Positions 1 through 7,982 are shown, counted from the stretch's first letter. The stretch is DNA of 9,671 bases from CAZAGA01 sp041912175 (GCA_041912175.1 JAYRNN010000159.1:1-9671), one strand, 5' to 3'. Numbers and translations are program-made. The notes: generated from the letters alone by a model not told the origin.

Positions 1-2
1 AA

Positions 3-632
3 GGCATTATCCAAGGTCGCATGACGTTTGCAAATACCTTAAAGTACGTTTTTATGGCGACCAGCGCGAATTTTGGTAACATGTTTAGTATGGCTGGGGC
101 TTCCCTGCTGCTTCCATTTTTGCCAATGCTGCCCAAACAAATCTTGCTCATCAATTTTTTCACCGACTTGCCTGAAATGACGATCTCAGGGGATAAAGTC
201 GATGACAGCTATATCCAACGTCCACATCGTTGGTCGATTGATTTTATTCGCCGTTTTATGCTGGTTTTCGGTCCATTAAGCTCGGTCTTCGATTTTATTA
301 CCTTTGGCGTACTGCTCTGGGGCCTGCGTGCGTCCCAGGCTGCCTTTCATACGGGTTGGTTTATCGAGTCTGTGCTCTCGGCCACGATAGTAGTGTTTGC
401 CTTACGTACGAAACTTCCGTTTTATAAGAGCCAACCCAGTAAATTGATGGTGAGCATGACACTCATCGTCATTTTTGTCACGCTCCTTCTTCCGATTACC
501 CCTCTGGCTGGTCTGCTCGGCTTTACTCCCCTGCCGATAGGTTACTATTTGATTATCGGCGTAATTGCTATCTCGTATTTTCTGTGTGCAGAGCTTACAA
601 AGCGATGGTTTTTTCGCCATTTTAATAATTAA
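3..632 (+). CDS. mgtA: Magnesium-translocating P-type ATPase (MgtA-like), C-terminal part, 5' end outside window
   Basis: This is the C-terminal membrane part of a P3B-type Mg2+ ATPase, which uses ATP to import Mg2+ across the cytoplasmic membrane. The reading frame is open from base 3, where it begins GIIQGRMTF, so the Met at 21 is internal and the phosphorylation and ATP-binding domains lie upstream. GIIQGR corresponds to the hinge segment before TM5. Counting from that Met, TM5 carries SANFGN (residues 15-20) as in MgtA/MgtB, and TM6 carries NFFTDLPEMTISGDKVDD. This aligns by recall, without gaps, with the enterobacterial NLMYDISQ...WDKMD segment, keeping both Asp positions and adding a Glu. 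It is followed by RRFMLVFGPLSSVFDF and about four more hydrophobic helices, then a basic tail. These are TM5-TM10 of the cation-ATPase C-terminal domain. mprF follows after 36 nt. Family assignment is firm; ion preference is inferred from family. Confidence 0.9.
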   Translation, partial: GIIQGRMTFANTLKYVFMATSANFGNMFSMAGASLLLPFLPMLPKQILLINFFTDLPEMTISGDKVDDSYIQRPHRWSIDFIRRFMLVFGPLSSVFDFITFGVLLWGLRASQAAFHTGWFIESVLSATIVVFALRTKLPFYKSQPSKLMVSMTLIVIFVTLLLPITPLAGLLGFTPLPIGYYLIIGVIAISYFLCAELTKRWFFRHFNN

Positions 633-655
633 GTGAATTAAGTAGTTCAGACTAC

Positions 656-662
656 AAAAGGG
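656..662 (+). promoter_or_regulatory. Ribosome binding site of mprF
   Basis: AAAAGGG ends 6 nt before the ATG at 669. It fixes that start over the out-of-frame ATG at 664. No convincing promoter is seen in the 36-nt gap, so read-through from the ATPase gene is likely. Confidence 0.55.
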
Positions 663-668
663 CATGAT

Positions 669-3368
669 ATGCGCCGCCTGATACTTTGGGTTTTGATCAT
701 TGGTTTTATCTGGATTATCATTTCACGCTTCACAGAAATTCAGAAACTCGCCCAAACAGTAATGCAGGGAAAATGGGAATGGATTGCAATAGCCGTTCTG
801 TTGCAGATTCTATACTACATCATTTTCACCTATTCCTATAAATCCGCATTTAATACAGTAGATGTGGAAAGTAAGGTTCGAAATCTCCTGCCAGTTATGT
901 TGGGTTCTATATTTGTAAATGTCGTTGCGCCTTCTGGAGGAGCGGCGGGGGTGGCTCTTTTTGTTGACGATGCAGCCCAACGCAACCAATCTGCTTCGAA
1001 GGCATCGGTTGGATTGCTCTTACAGTTGATCGCTGACTTCTCGTCCTTTACGCTGATTTTGATCGTGGGGATGGCTTATCTCTTCGTGCAACATGATTTA
1101 AAACTGTACGAAATCATCACCGCTGCGGTACTGTTAGCCATCACGATCGGCTTGTCGGTTATTATTTCACTTGGACTGATCAACCAAGCTCTCCCCCATC
1201 GATTGATGCTCTGGTTGCAGACCAGCGCTACAAAGATCGCGCTAAAGCTCAAACGTGACCCCTGGTTATCTGATGATTGGGCTCAAAAGAATGCAGCAGA
1301 GTTTACAGAGGCATCCCTGGCGATCGCACGTCACCCCCAACGCCTGGCGCGTACGGTGTTCGCCGCTTTAACCGCCCACATGGTCGATATCACATGTTTG
1401 TTTGTGTTGTTTCTGGCCTTTGGTTATCCCATTACTTTCGGCCCCTTAGTAGCCGGCTACGCGATGGGTATTTTATTCTGGGTTGTTTCAATTACCCCCC
1501 AGGGCATCGGGATTGTCGAAGGGATGATGACCCTGGTGTTCACATCTCTGGGAGTGCCAGCCAATATTGCGACGATTGTTTCATTAGTTTTCCGCGGACT
1601 TTCGTTTTGGTTACCGATGGCATTGGGCTTCATCCTTTTACAGCGCATCCAAACCTTTCGATTTGACGATCGGGCTCAGGCCGAGAACTGGAAGGTTCGT
1701 ATTGTAGCCATCTTCACCGCGATGATGGGCATGATCAGTATACTTTCCGCAGTTACGCCAAGCCTGATGTCGCGCATCTCCAAACTCGAAGAATATATTC
1801 CTCTGATGGTACGCCATGGAGGCCACCTTACCGCGGCAATGACCGGGTTTGGCCTTGTGATACTGGCAGGCGGCTTATGGCGGCGTAAACACGTTGCCTG
1901 GCTACTCACTTTGATCGCATTGGGTATATCAATCCTGAGCCACCTCGTTAAAGGTCTCGACTATGAAGAGGCGATCCTTGCCAGCCTGTTGGCGATTTGG
2001 CTGTTCACCTTGCGCAGAGAATTCCACGCAAAATCGGACACGCCTTCCATCCGCCAGGGGATAACCGCCCTATTTTCTGCACTCGTGTTCACTTTATTTT
2101 ATGGCACGATTGGTTTTTTTCTTCTTGATCGACATTTTAGCGTTAACTTTGATCTTCGAGCGGCGCTAACCCAAACTGTGGTCATGTTTACCCAATTCTT
2201 TGACCCTGGTTTAGAACCATTGACCAGGTTTGGAAAATTCTTTTCCAATTCAATTTACATAATAGCCGGTTTATCGCTGCTCTATGCCTTGTTAATGCTG
2301 ATCCGCCCGGTGCTTGTACGGAAACCTGCCAGCGAAGTGGAACGAGAGCAGGCGGCGGAAATTGTGAAAGCCTTTGGCCGGTCGTCGCTCGCGCGCGTGG
2401 TCCTTTTTCCCGATAAATCATATTTTTTCACACCGGGCGGATCGGTGATCGGGTACACTGCCAAAGGACATGCTGCAGTTGCCTTGGGGGACCCGATCGG
2501 GCCGACGCAAGATCTTCCGGCAGCAATTGTCGCCTATCAGAACTTTTGCTCCAAAAACGATTGGCAGCCAGCCTTCTATCAGACTCACGCTGGCACGGTT
2601 CAACATTACCAGAAAGCCTCATTTTCCGTCACTTGTATCGGTCACGAAGCGATTGTTGATTTAGAAACATTCACCCTGGAAGGTCATGCAAATAAAGCTC
2701 TACGCTCGGCAGTGAACCGGCTTAACAAACTTGGATATCGAGCAGTTTTTTATCAACCCCCGCTTACAAACGAGCTATTATCGACCTTCCGCTCGATCAG
2801 TGATGAATGGCTGAGCCTGGTCCATGGCGCTGAAAAACGATTCTCCTTGGGTTGGTTTGAAGATGACTATATCCGCAATAGCCCGATCGCCTCGGTTTAC
2901 ACGCCCGCCGGGGAAATTGTCGCCTTTTCCAATCTGATGCCCGAATATCAGATCAATGAAATCACGATTGACTTGATGCGCCACCGAAAAGGCATCGAAA
3001 ATGGGACGATGGATTTCCTTTTTGTCCAATTGTTTTCCTGGGCGAAAGAACAAGGATATGCCACCTTTAACCTTGGACTTAGCTCCCTTTCAGGGGTCGG
3101 TGAGAAATCCGATGATCCATCGTTGGAAAAGTTTTTGCATTACATTTACGAACACATCAACCAATTTTATAATTTTAAAGGTCTACATGAGTTCAAGGAA
3201 AAATTTCACCCCACCTGGTCGCCAAGATATATTGCCTATCCAGGCGTGACAAGTTTGCCGGCAGTGTGGGCGACGATGAGCCGTGCAGATGCTGGTGATA
3301 ATTTGGTAATAGATAACCTAAAAGAAATGTTAGGAATAATTATTAGGCATCCCCACGCTTCGAAATAA
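669..3368 (+). CDS. mprF: MprF: bifunctional phosphatidylglycerol lysyltransferase (aminoacyl-PG synthase) and flippase
   Basis: MprF transfers an amino acid from aminoacyl-tRNA to phosphatidylglycerol and flips the product outward, lowering negative surface charge and giving resistance to cationic peptides. The N-terminal half is the flippase (LPG_synthase_TM) domain: helices from residue 4, APSGGAAG at 87-94, and PQGIGIVEG at 277-285, which matches the PGGxGxxE signature of the YbhN/MprF membrane family. A second helix block spans about 345-550. The C-terminal cytosolic GNAT-like synthase domain (DUF2156) runs from about 560 to 890, with GDPIGP at 607-612 and KEKFHP at 843-848 inside the usual GLHxFKEKFHPxWxPRY ending. 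At 899 residues it is complete and somewhat longer than S. aureus MprF (about 840). The sequence does not say whether Lys, Ala or another amino acid is used. It sits between an Mg2+ ATPase gene and a rhomboid-like gene in one close-packed run. Confidence 0.93.
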   Translation: MRRLILWVLIIGFIWIIISRFTEIQKLAQTVMQGKWEWIAIAVLLQILYYIIFTYSYKSAFNTVDVESKVRNLLPVMLGSIFVNVVAPSGGAAGVALFVDDAAQRNQSASKASVGLLLQLIADFSSFTLILIVGMAYLFVQHDLKLYEIITAAVLLAITIGLSVIISLGLINQALPHRLMLWLQTSATKIALKLKRDPWLSDDWAQKNAAEFTEASLAIARHPQRLARTVFAALTAHMVDITCLFVLFLAFGYPITFGPLVAGYAMGILFWVVSITPQGIGIVEGMMTLVFTSLGVPANIATIVSLVFRGLSFWLPMALGFILLQRIQTFRFDDRAQAENWKVRIVAIFTAMMGMISILSAVTPSLMSRISKLEEYIPLMVRHGGHLTAAMTGFGLVILAGGLWRRKHVAWLLTLIALGISILSHLVKGLDYEEAILASLLAIWLFTLRREFHAKSDTPSIRQGITALFSALVFTLFYGTIGFFLLDRHFSVNFDLRAALTQTVVMFTQFFDPGLEPLTRFGKFFSNSIYIIAGLSLLYALLMLIRPVLVRKPASEVEREQAAEIVKAFGRSSLARVVLFPDKSYFFTPGGSVIGYTAKGHAAVALGDPIGPTQDLPAAIVAYQNFCSKNDWQPAFYQTHAGTVQHYQKASFSVTCIGHEAIVDLETFTLEGHANKALRSAVNRLNKLGYRAVFYQPPLTNELLSTFRSISDEWLSLVHGAEKRFSLGWFEDDYIRNSPIASVYTPAGEIVAFSNLMPEYQINEITIDLMRHRKGIENGTMDFLFVQLFSWAKEQGYATFNLGLSSLSGVGEKSDDPSLEKFLHYIYEHINQFYNFKGLHEFKEKFHPTWSPRYIAYPGVTSLPAVWATMSRADAGDNLVIDNLKEMLGIIIRHPHASK

Positions 3369-3395
3369 GACCCTTTAAAAACCTACACCGGCTGT

Positions 3396-4040
3396 ATGAA
3401 AAACTTCCTTTCTTTTATTCATCTAATATTCACACGGTTCCCTTTTACACTTTTTACATTAACATTGCTCGCCGTAGCGGCCTGGGTTACCGAGACGGTC
3501 ACGGGGAAAATGACTGCGGATGTGATTAATCGGTTGGGATTTGCACCCCGGGATTTGTTTAATTTAGATCTTTGGCGTATGATCACCTCGCTGCTGGTAA
3601 CAGACGGCAGCAGGACCTTTTGGTTGGCGCTATTGATGGTCTTCATTACAGTAGGCAGCGCAGAATGGCTTGCGGGAACGCTACATACCATCTTGACATT
3701 TTGGGGCGTCCATTTGCTGACTTTAGCGATCCAGTCACTGTTGATCGTATGGCCGATGCATCTTTTTGGCTTTAATATAACCACAGCACTCCTGCTTGCG
3801 CGTGATGTAGGACCATCAGCAGGTTATTTCGCCTGTTTTGGGTTGGCTTTGTATTACATTATGAAACCCTGGAACTGGATCATTAGCCTGATCATCTTCG
3901 CAAGTCTTGCTGTTTCCTTTACTCAATCATTGACATCGCGACCCATATCAATTCTAGAATTGAGCGCTGATATGGCGCACTTGATTGCATTTCCATTAGG
4001 CTGGCTGAGCGGGCTGATCAAGCTTGCGCATCGGATTTAA
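3396..4040 (+). CDS. Rhomboid-like membrane protein, probable intramembrane serine protease
   Basis: This is a 214-residue, very hydrophobic protein with about six predicted helices and no signal peptide. Several marks point to the rhomboid superfamily. LWRMITS (W60, R61) resembles the conserved WR motif of loop L1. GSAEW followed by GTLHTILTFWGVH resembles the TM2 Glu region. GPSAG at 139-143 supplies the GxSxG serine (S141). DMAHLIAFPLGWLSG places H195 in the position of the TM6 histidine, followed by a small-residue-rich helix. The usual HxxxxHxxxN of TM2 is absent, replaced around TDGSRTFWLAL. The protein is therefore divergent and could be an active protease or an inactive relative. The start has no Shine-Dalgarno, but the next in-frame Met would remove TM1. 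It lies 27 nt after mprF and 25 nt before the response regulator. Substrate unknown. Confidence 0.68.
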   Translation: MKNFLSFIHLIFTRFPFTLFTLTLLAVAAWVTETVTGKMTADVINRLGFAPRDLFNLDLWRMITSLLVTDGSRTFWLALLMVFITVGSAEWLAGTLHTILTFWGVHLLTLAIQSLLIVWPMHLFGFNITTALLLARDVGPSAGYFACFGLALYYIMKPWNWIISLIIFASLAVSFTQSLTSRPISILELSADMAHLIAFPLGWLSGLIKLAHRI

Positions 4041-4050
4041 GATATCCGTT

Positions 4051-4056
4051 TATAAT
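4051..4056 (+). promoter_or_regulatory. Candidate -10 element of an internal promoter for the two-component genes
   Basis: A perfect TATAAT ends 9 nt before the ATG at 4066, in the gap after the rhomboid-like gene. No good -35 is found at 16-19 bp; the nearest, TTGCGC at 4024-4029, leaves 21 bp. If used, transcription would begin about 1-3 nt before the ATG, giving a leaderless or nearly leaderless message, consistent with the absence of a Shine-Dalgarno. Confidence 0.35.
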
Positions 4057-4065
4057 CATAAAAAG

Positions 4066-4764
4066 ATGACCAAACATATTCTGATCGTTGATGATGATGC
4101 GTTAATGCGCCGCAGCCTGGCCTTCAATCTAGTGCAAGCGGGGTATCATGCCAGCAGCGCAGGCAGCGCCGAAGATGCGCTAGAGATAATTCAGCATAAT
4201 GCGCCAGACCTTGTGTTATTGGATATTGGATTGCCTGGAATGGATGGGCTGGAAGCGATCAGTCATCTAAAACAACAATTAGCCACCCCGATCATATTTA
4301 TCACCGCACGCAGGCGAAAATTGGATGAAGTACTAGGATTGGAGTTAGGGGCGGACGACTATATCACAAAGCCTTTCGATATGGATGTTCTCCTGGCGCA
4401 TATCCGGGCGGTTTTGCGCCGCTCGCTGCCATCATCTGAGCCAGCCGCGGAAGATCAGCCGATCCTGGTCGGCGATATCTGCATCGACACTAATGCTCAT
4501 ACAGTTACGCTTGATGGCAAAGCGATCAATTTGAGTCCACGTGAGTTTGACCTTTTGAACGCATTTGCACAGCGCGCCAACCAGGTCATCGCCTCAGATG
4601 ACCTGCTTCAACAGGTATGGGGCGCTGAATATGTCGGAGAGCCCCAGGTTGTATACGTCCACGTTCGATGGCTACGCGAAAAGCTCGAAAAAGATCCTCA
4701 TCGCCCAGAACGGATCATCACGATCCGCGGCGTGGGCTATAAACTTATTCCAAGAGGCGCCTGA
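4066..4764 (+). CDS. OmpR/PhoB-family response regulator
   Basis: This is a 232-residue transcription factor activated by phosphotransfer from its partner kinase. The receiver domain (about 1-118) has the acidic cluster DDD at 9-11, the phospho-acceptor D53 in LVLLDIGLPGMDG, T80 and K102 (ITKPF), so all the key residues of a working receiver are present. A short linker leads to a winged-helix DNA-binding domain (about 135-230) with LSPREFDLL, VYVHVRWLREKLE as the recognition helix region, and the usual ending RIITIRGVGYKL. The ATG at 4066 is chosen because it gives the standard N-terminus MTKHILIVDDD. An upstream TTG at 4024 would add 14 unlikely residues and overlap the rhomboid-like gene. 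The next gene, the sensor kinase, overlaps by one base and is certainly its partner. Targets are not visible, but the upstream mgtA and mprF genes are the natural candidates. Confidence 0.95.
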   Translation: MTKHILIVDDDALMRRSLAFNLVQAGYHASSAGSAEDALEIIQHNAPDLVLLDIGLPGMDGLEAISHLKQQLATPIIFITARRRKLDEVLGLELGADDYITKPFDMDVLLAHIRAVLRRSLPSSEPAAEDQPILVGDICIDTNAHTVTLDGKAINLSPREFDLLNAFAQRANQVIASDDLLQQVWGAEYVGEPQVVYVHVRWLREKLEKDPHRPERIITIRGVGYKLIPRGA

Positions 4765-6179
4765 TGTTTCGGACACTGCGCGGTCGGCTGGTTCTCAGCC
4801 ACATTCTCCCGTTTCTAATTATTCTGCCTTTAATTGGCTTTGCGTTGGTATATTTCCTTGAAAACCAATTCCTTCTCCCTCAACTCTCAATCGATCTGGG
4901 CGGGGATGCACGCCTGCTGGCAGAGATGATCCGCTACCAACCGGAATTGTTCCAGAATCCGCAAATAGCCAGAACAATCCTGCAAAGCTACCAAATCAAC
5001 TCGGACGCCCAACTGGCTTTCCTGAGTTCCTCAGGAATCCCTTTACCAGCGAACGACGGCAGTGACAGCGCAAGTATCACTCAAATATTAGCCCCGCGGG
5101 ATATCCAAAAGATTCAATCCGGCCAGACGATTACTCGAATCAACTCAACCGCCCGGACGCCGGTCAACAAGATCGAGGTGCTCGCACCGGTGATGGGTCC
5201 CGATCAACGGATGCTGGGGATTGTCAGCCTCACTTATAGTTTTGATTCTGTTGTAAACCGATTGGCGCGCCTGCGAGGTTGGATCATTGGGATTGTCATG
5301 TTGGGGTTGATATTCGGCGTGGTTTTGGGTTGGGTTCTGGCAGTGACGATCAGCCGTCCTATCCAGCAGACCACAGAGACCGTCAAACGAGTCGCGCAGG
5401 GCGACTTTAACGAACGTTTGCCAGTCAAGGAACCGCAGGAAATCCGCGAGCTTGCCCTCGCGGTCAATTATTTGATCGACCGGTTGCAAAATCTGGAGCG
5501 AGCACGCCAAAAATTGTTGGCCAATCTTGTGCACGAACTTGGTCGACCATTAGGCGCATTACGCACAGCAATCCAGGCTCTGGGGAAAGGCGCCACCCAC
5601 GATGCACAACTGATGACCGATTTACTGGCCGGGATGGATGAAGAAACCATCCGCTTACAGCATCTCCTGGATGACCTCAACGGATTATATGATCAAGTGC
5701 TTGGAACGCTCGAATTGGATCAAAAATCGTTGGATTTACAAGAATGGCTACCGCAAGTGCTTTCACCCTGGCAAGAAACTGCTCAAGCCAAGGGGGTATC
5801 TTGGGAAAACGAGATTAATTCGAATCTTCCCAACATCCAGGCGGATCCATTGCGACTTGGCCAGGCGCTCGGGAATCTGGCCAGTAATGCGATCAAGTTT
5901 ACGCCATCCGGGGGAAAAGTTCGCTTCAGTGCGACGCAACAAAAAGACGAGATTTGTATGACTTTCCAGGATAATGGCCCAGGAATTTTAGCTGAAGATC
6001 AAGAAAAAATCTTTCAGCAGTTTTACCAGGGTGAGACGGGCCGGCGCGTCAAGCAAGGGATGGGTCTTGGATTAAGCATCGCACGCGATTTGGTCGTTGC
6101 GCATGGCGGACGTATGGAACTGTCTAGCCAACCTGGCAAGGGCAGCCAGTTTACGATCCGGTTACCCCTACCAGGTTAG
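4764..6179 (+). CDS. Sensor histidine kinase with extracytoplasmic sensor domain and HAMP
   Basis: This 471-residue membrane kinase is the partner of the preceding regulator. Its ATG overlaps the regulator's TGA by one base, and AGAGG at 4753-4757 is the ribosome site. TM1 is at about 10-30 and TM2 at about 172-196, enclosing about 140 extracytoplasmic residues. The run LAFLSSSGIPLP ... IEVLAPVMGPDQRMLGIVSLTYS suggests a PDC/Cache-like fold. The HAMP domain starts at SRPI (P199) and runs to about 245. The H-box is VHELGRPLGAL with H257 as phospho-acceptor, differing from the usual HELRTPL. The ATPase domain has the N-box GNLASNAIKFT (N371, N375), G1 DNGPGI (403-408) and G2 GMGLGL (432-437), and ends in the typical GKGSQFTIRLP. 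It looks catalytically complete. The stimulus is unknown; Mg2+ or cationic peptides are guesses from context. Confidence 0.95.
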   Translation: MFRTLRGRLVLSHILPFLIILPLIGFALVYFLENQFLLPQLSIDLGGDARLLAEMIRYQPELFQNPQIARTILQSYQINSDAQLAFLSSSGIPLPANDGSDSASITQILAPRDIQKIQSGQTITRINSTARTPVNKIEVLAPVMGPDQRMLGIVSLTYSFDSVVNRLARLRGWIIGIVMLGLIFGVVLGWVLAVTISRPIQQTTETVKRVAQGDFNERLPVKEPQEIRELALAVNYLIDRLQNLERARQKLLANLVHELGRPLGALRTAIQALGKGATHDAQLMTDLLAGMDEETIRLQHLLDDLNGLYDQVLGTLELDQKSLDLQEWLPQVLSPWQETAQAKGVSWENEINSNLPNIQADPLRLGQALGNLASNAIKFTPSGGKVRFSATQQKDEICMTFQDNGPGILAEDQEKIFQQFYQGETGRRVKQGMGLGLSIARDLVVAHGGRMELSSQPGKGSQFTIRLPLPG

Positions 6180-6200
6180 AAAAGAAACCATCACGGTTTC
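6180..6200 (-). terminator. Weak intrinsic terminator of the acyl-AMP ligase gene
   Basis: Read on the - strand, GAAACC (6200-6195) and GGTTTC (6189-6184) form a 6-bp stem with loop GTGAT, followed by TTTT at 6183-6180. The ligase stop TGA lies in the loop. The stem is short and only half GC, so efficiency is doubtful. On the + strand there is no T-run after the hairpin, so it would not serve the kinase gene well. Confidence 0.3.
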
Positions 6201-7975
6201 CATAAATCTAAGGTACCAGCCAGATAACCAGCCTTGCAGGCGTGGCGCTGAATTTTACCGCTAGACGTCTTTGGCACACTGCCTGATTTGAGTAGAACCA
6301 CCTCATACACACGCAAATCGTGTCGATTTGAAATCGCTTTGCGAATAGTTTTCGAAATTGCCTCCAGGCTGGTATCAATTGAGCTTTGTTGGGCCATCTC
6401 AGCTAGCTGGTTGGCTCGAGCAACCTCTGCCGCCACCACGAGCTGTTCCTGGCCACCTTTTTCAACAGAGAATGCCGCGCTACACCCAGGACGTAGGGCT
6501 GGATGACAGCTCTCGATCGACAACTCTATATCTTGTGGATAGTGGTTCAAGCCATCGAGGATAATCAGGTCTTTAATCCGGCCGGTCACGAACAGTTCCC
6601 CATTGCGCAGAAATCCTAGGTCGCCAGTGCGTAAAAATCGATCCGGTCGGTCAGGCAAACTGGCATAAAAAGTTCGCTGGCTTTCTTCGGGACGGTTCCA
6701 ATATCCCTGGGCAATACTCGGTCCGGTTACCCAAATCTCGCCTATCAGGGTCGCCCCATTTTCATCTGCCGCGCAAGGCGCCAGGGTATCCTGGTCGACA
6801 ATGACGATTTCCTGATCCAACCAGGCGTGCCCGCTGCTAACCAGACGAATCGTTTCAGTTTGATTGGGATCAGCTTCGAGCACCTGATGTTGGGCTAAAG
6901 CCCTGGCATCTACATCCAGGATAATGGGTAATCGAGAGCGCCCACCTCCCGCCACCAATAAGGTCGCTTCAGCCAGACCATAACATGGATAAAAATTCTT
7001 CATTCGAAAGCCACACGGCTCAAAAGCTTGGACAAAACGCTGGAGTGTGTCGGCTCGGATAGGCTCCGCGCCGTTGAACGCCAAATTCCAGCTACTTAAA
7101 TCCAGGCTCTCTTTTTGAGCTGTAGTAACTTTGCGAATACACAATTCATACGCAAAGTTGGGGCCGCCGCTAACGGTAGCTTTAACGCGGGAGATGGCCT
7201 GCAGCCAGCGTAAAGGCCGCTGTAAAAAGTCCAGTGGAGATAGCAGCGTATTCGTTCCCCCAATATAAAGCGACCCCAAGATGCCGCCAATCAGACCCAT
7301 ATCGTGATAAAACGGCAGCCAAAATACAACATTTGTACTTTCTTCCTTAAAATCAAACGCCTGGCAAACCATCTCCAACTGGTGCATCAGGTTTCCATGG
7401 GTCAACATGACCCCCTTTGGCTCCGCTGTCGAACCTGAGGTATACTGCAAGAACGAAAGGCTGTCCGGATTAATGTTGGGCCTTTTCCAGGCCGTCTCAC
7501 CGGCGGCATCAATTGCCCAGGTATCTGTTGCTAACCATTTGACATTTGCCAGTTCAGGGTATTGCGATGCCAGGAACTGGGTCATGGACAAGATCGGAGA
7601 GGTTGTCAAGACTGCCGCGGGTCTAGCGTTATTCACAATCGCCATAAAGCGCGGCATCGACCGCTCCAAACGTGTCACATCGGGTGGATAGGCGGGGACG
7701 GCAATTACCCCGCTATATTGGCAGCCCATAAAGGCAGTGATATAGTCCAGACCCGGCGGATAAAGTAATAGCACCCTTTCGCCTGCGGGGACGAGTGCTT
7801 GAAGGTTGGCTGCCAGCAGTCGCGCCTGGAAATCCAACTCTCGATAAGTCAATGAAGCCTTCTGACTATCGCCGTCCAGCAAAAATTCGAAAGCCAGTTT
7901 TTCCGGGTACGCTGCAGCCTGCTGGCTCAGCATATCTACTAAAGTTGGGTATCGTTGATAAGGGAATGGGTTCAT
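6191..7975 (-). CDS. Fatty acyl-AMP ligase (FAAL), adenylate-forming enzyme
   Basis: This 594-residue enzyme of the ANL superfamily activates a fatty acid with ATP to acyl-AMP, normally handing the acyl group to an acyl carrier protein or polyketide synthase rather than to CoA. Counting from the ATG at 7975, it has the P-loop YTSGSTAEPKG (178-188), FWLPFYHDMGLIGGIL (HDMG 224-227), SGGPNFAYELC, NGAEP (301-305), FYPCYGLAEAT, TGDLGF (450-452 onward), GRIKDLIILDGLNHYPQDIE, and the C-terminal SGKIQR lysine (K574). These spellings and the length are those of FAALs rather than acyl-CoA ligases; the residues after YGLAEAT are where the FAAL-specific insertion belongs. An in-frame GTG at 7981 is the alternative start, adding two residues. 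No carrier protein is fused or adjacent. It converges on the kinase and diverges from the thiolase. Substrate chain length and acceptor are unknown. Confidence 0.92.
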   Translation of the reverse strand: MNPFPYQRYPTLVDMLSQQAAAYPEKLAFEFLLDGDSQKASLTYRELDFQARLLAANLQALVPAGERVLLLYPPGLDYITAFMGCQYSGVIAVPAYPPDVTRLERSMPRFMAIVNNARPAAVLTTSPILSMTQFLASQYPELANVKWLATDTWAIDAAGETAWKRPNINPDSLSFLQYTSGSTAEPKGVMLTHGNLMHQLEMVCQAFDFKEESTNVVFWLPFYHDMGLIGGILGSLYIGGTNTLLSPLDFLQRPLRWLQAISRVKATVSGGPNFAYELCIRKVTTAQKESLDLSSWNLAFNGAEPIRADTLQRFVQAFEPCGFRMKNFYPCYGLAEATLLVAGGGRSRLPIILDVDARALAQHQVLEADPNQTETIRLVSSGHAWLDQEIVIVDQDTLAPCAADENGATLIGEIWVTGPSIAQGYWNRPEESQRTFYASLPDRPDRFLRTGDLGFLRNGELFVTGRIKDLIILDGLNHYPQDIELSIESCHPALRPGCSAAFSVEKGGQEQLVVAAEVARANQLAEMAQQSSIDTSLEAISKTIRKAISNRHDLRVYEVVLLKSGSVPKTSSGKIQRHACKAGYLAGTLDLWKP

Positions 7976-7982
7976 AATCACA

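Noticed and set aside
402..665. Reverse-strand open frame of 87 codons across the end of the Mg2+ ATPase gene
   Set aside because: It mirrors the coding strand of a well-supported gene, has a composition without recognisable motifs, and no ribosome site supports it.
1320..1327. GCGATCGC octamer (also at 8670-8677), the HIP1 sequence abundant in cyanobacteria
   Set aside because: Two copies in 9.7 kb are far below cyanobacterial HIP1 density, and both fall inside genes; they do not support that origin or a regulatory role.
2778..3053. Reverse-strand open frame of 91 codons inside mprF
   Set aside because: It lies wholly inside the conserved synthase domain of MprF and shows no family features; it is a shadow frame.
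4024..4065. TTG start for the response regulator at 4024
   Set aside because: It adds 14 residues not seen in receiver domains and overlaps the rhomboid-like gene; the ATG at 4066 gives the normal N-terminus.
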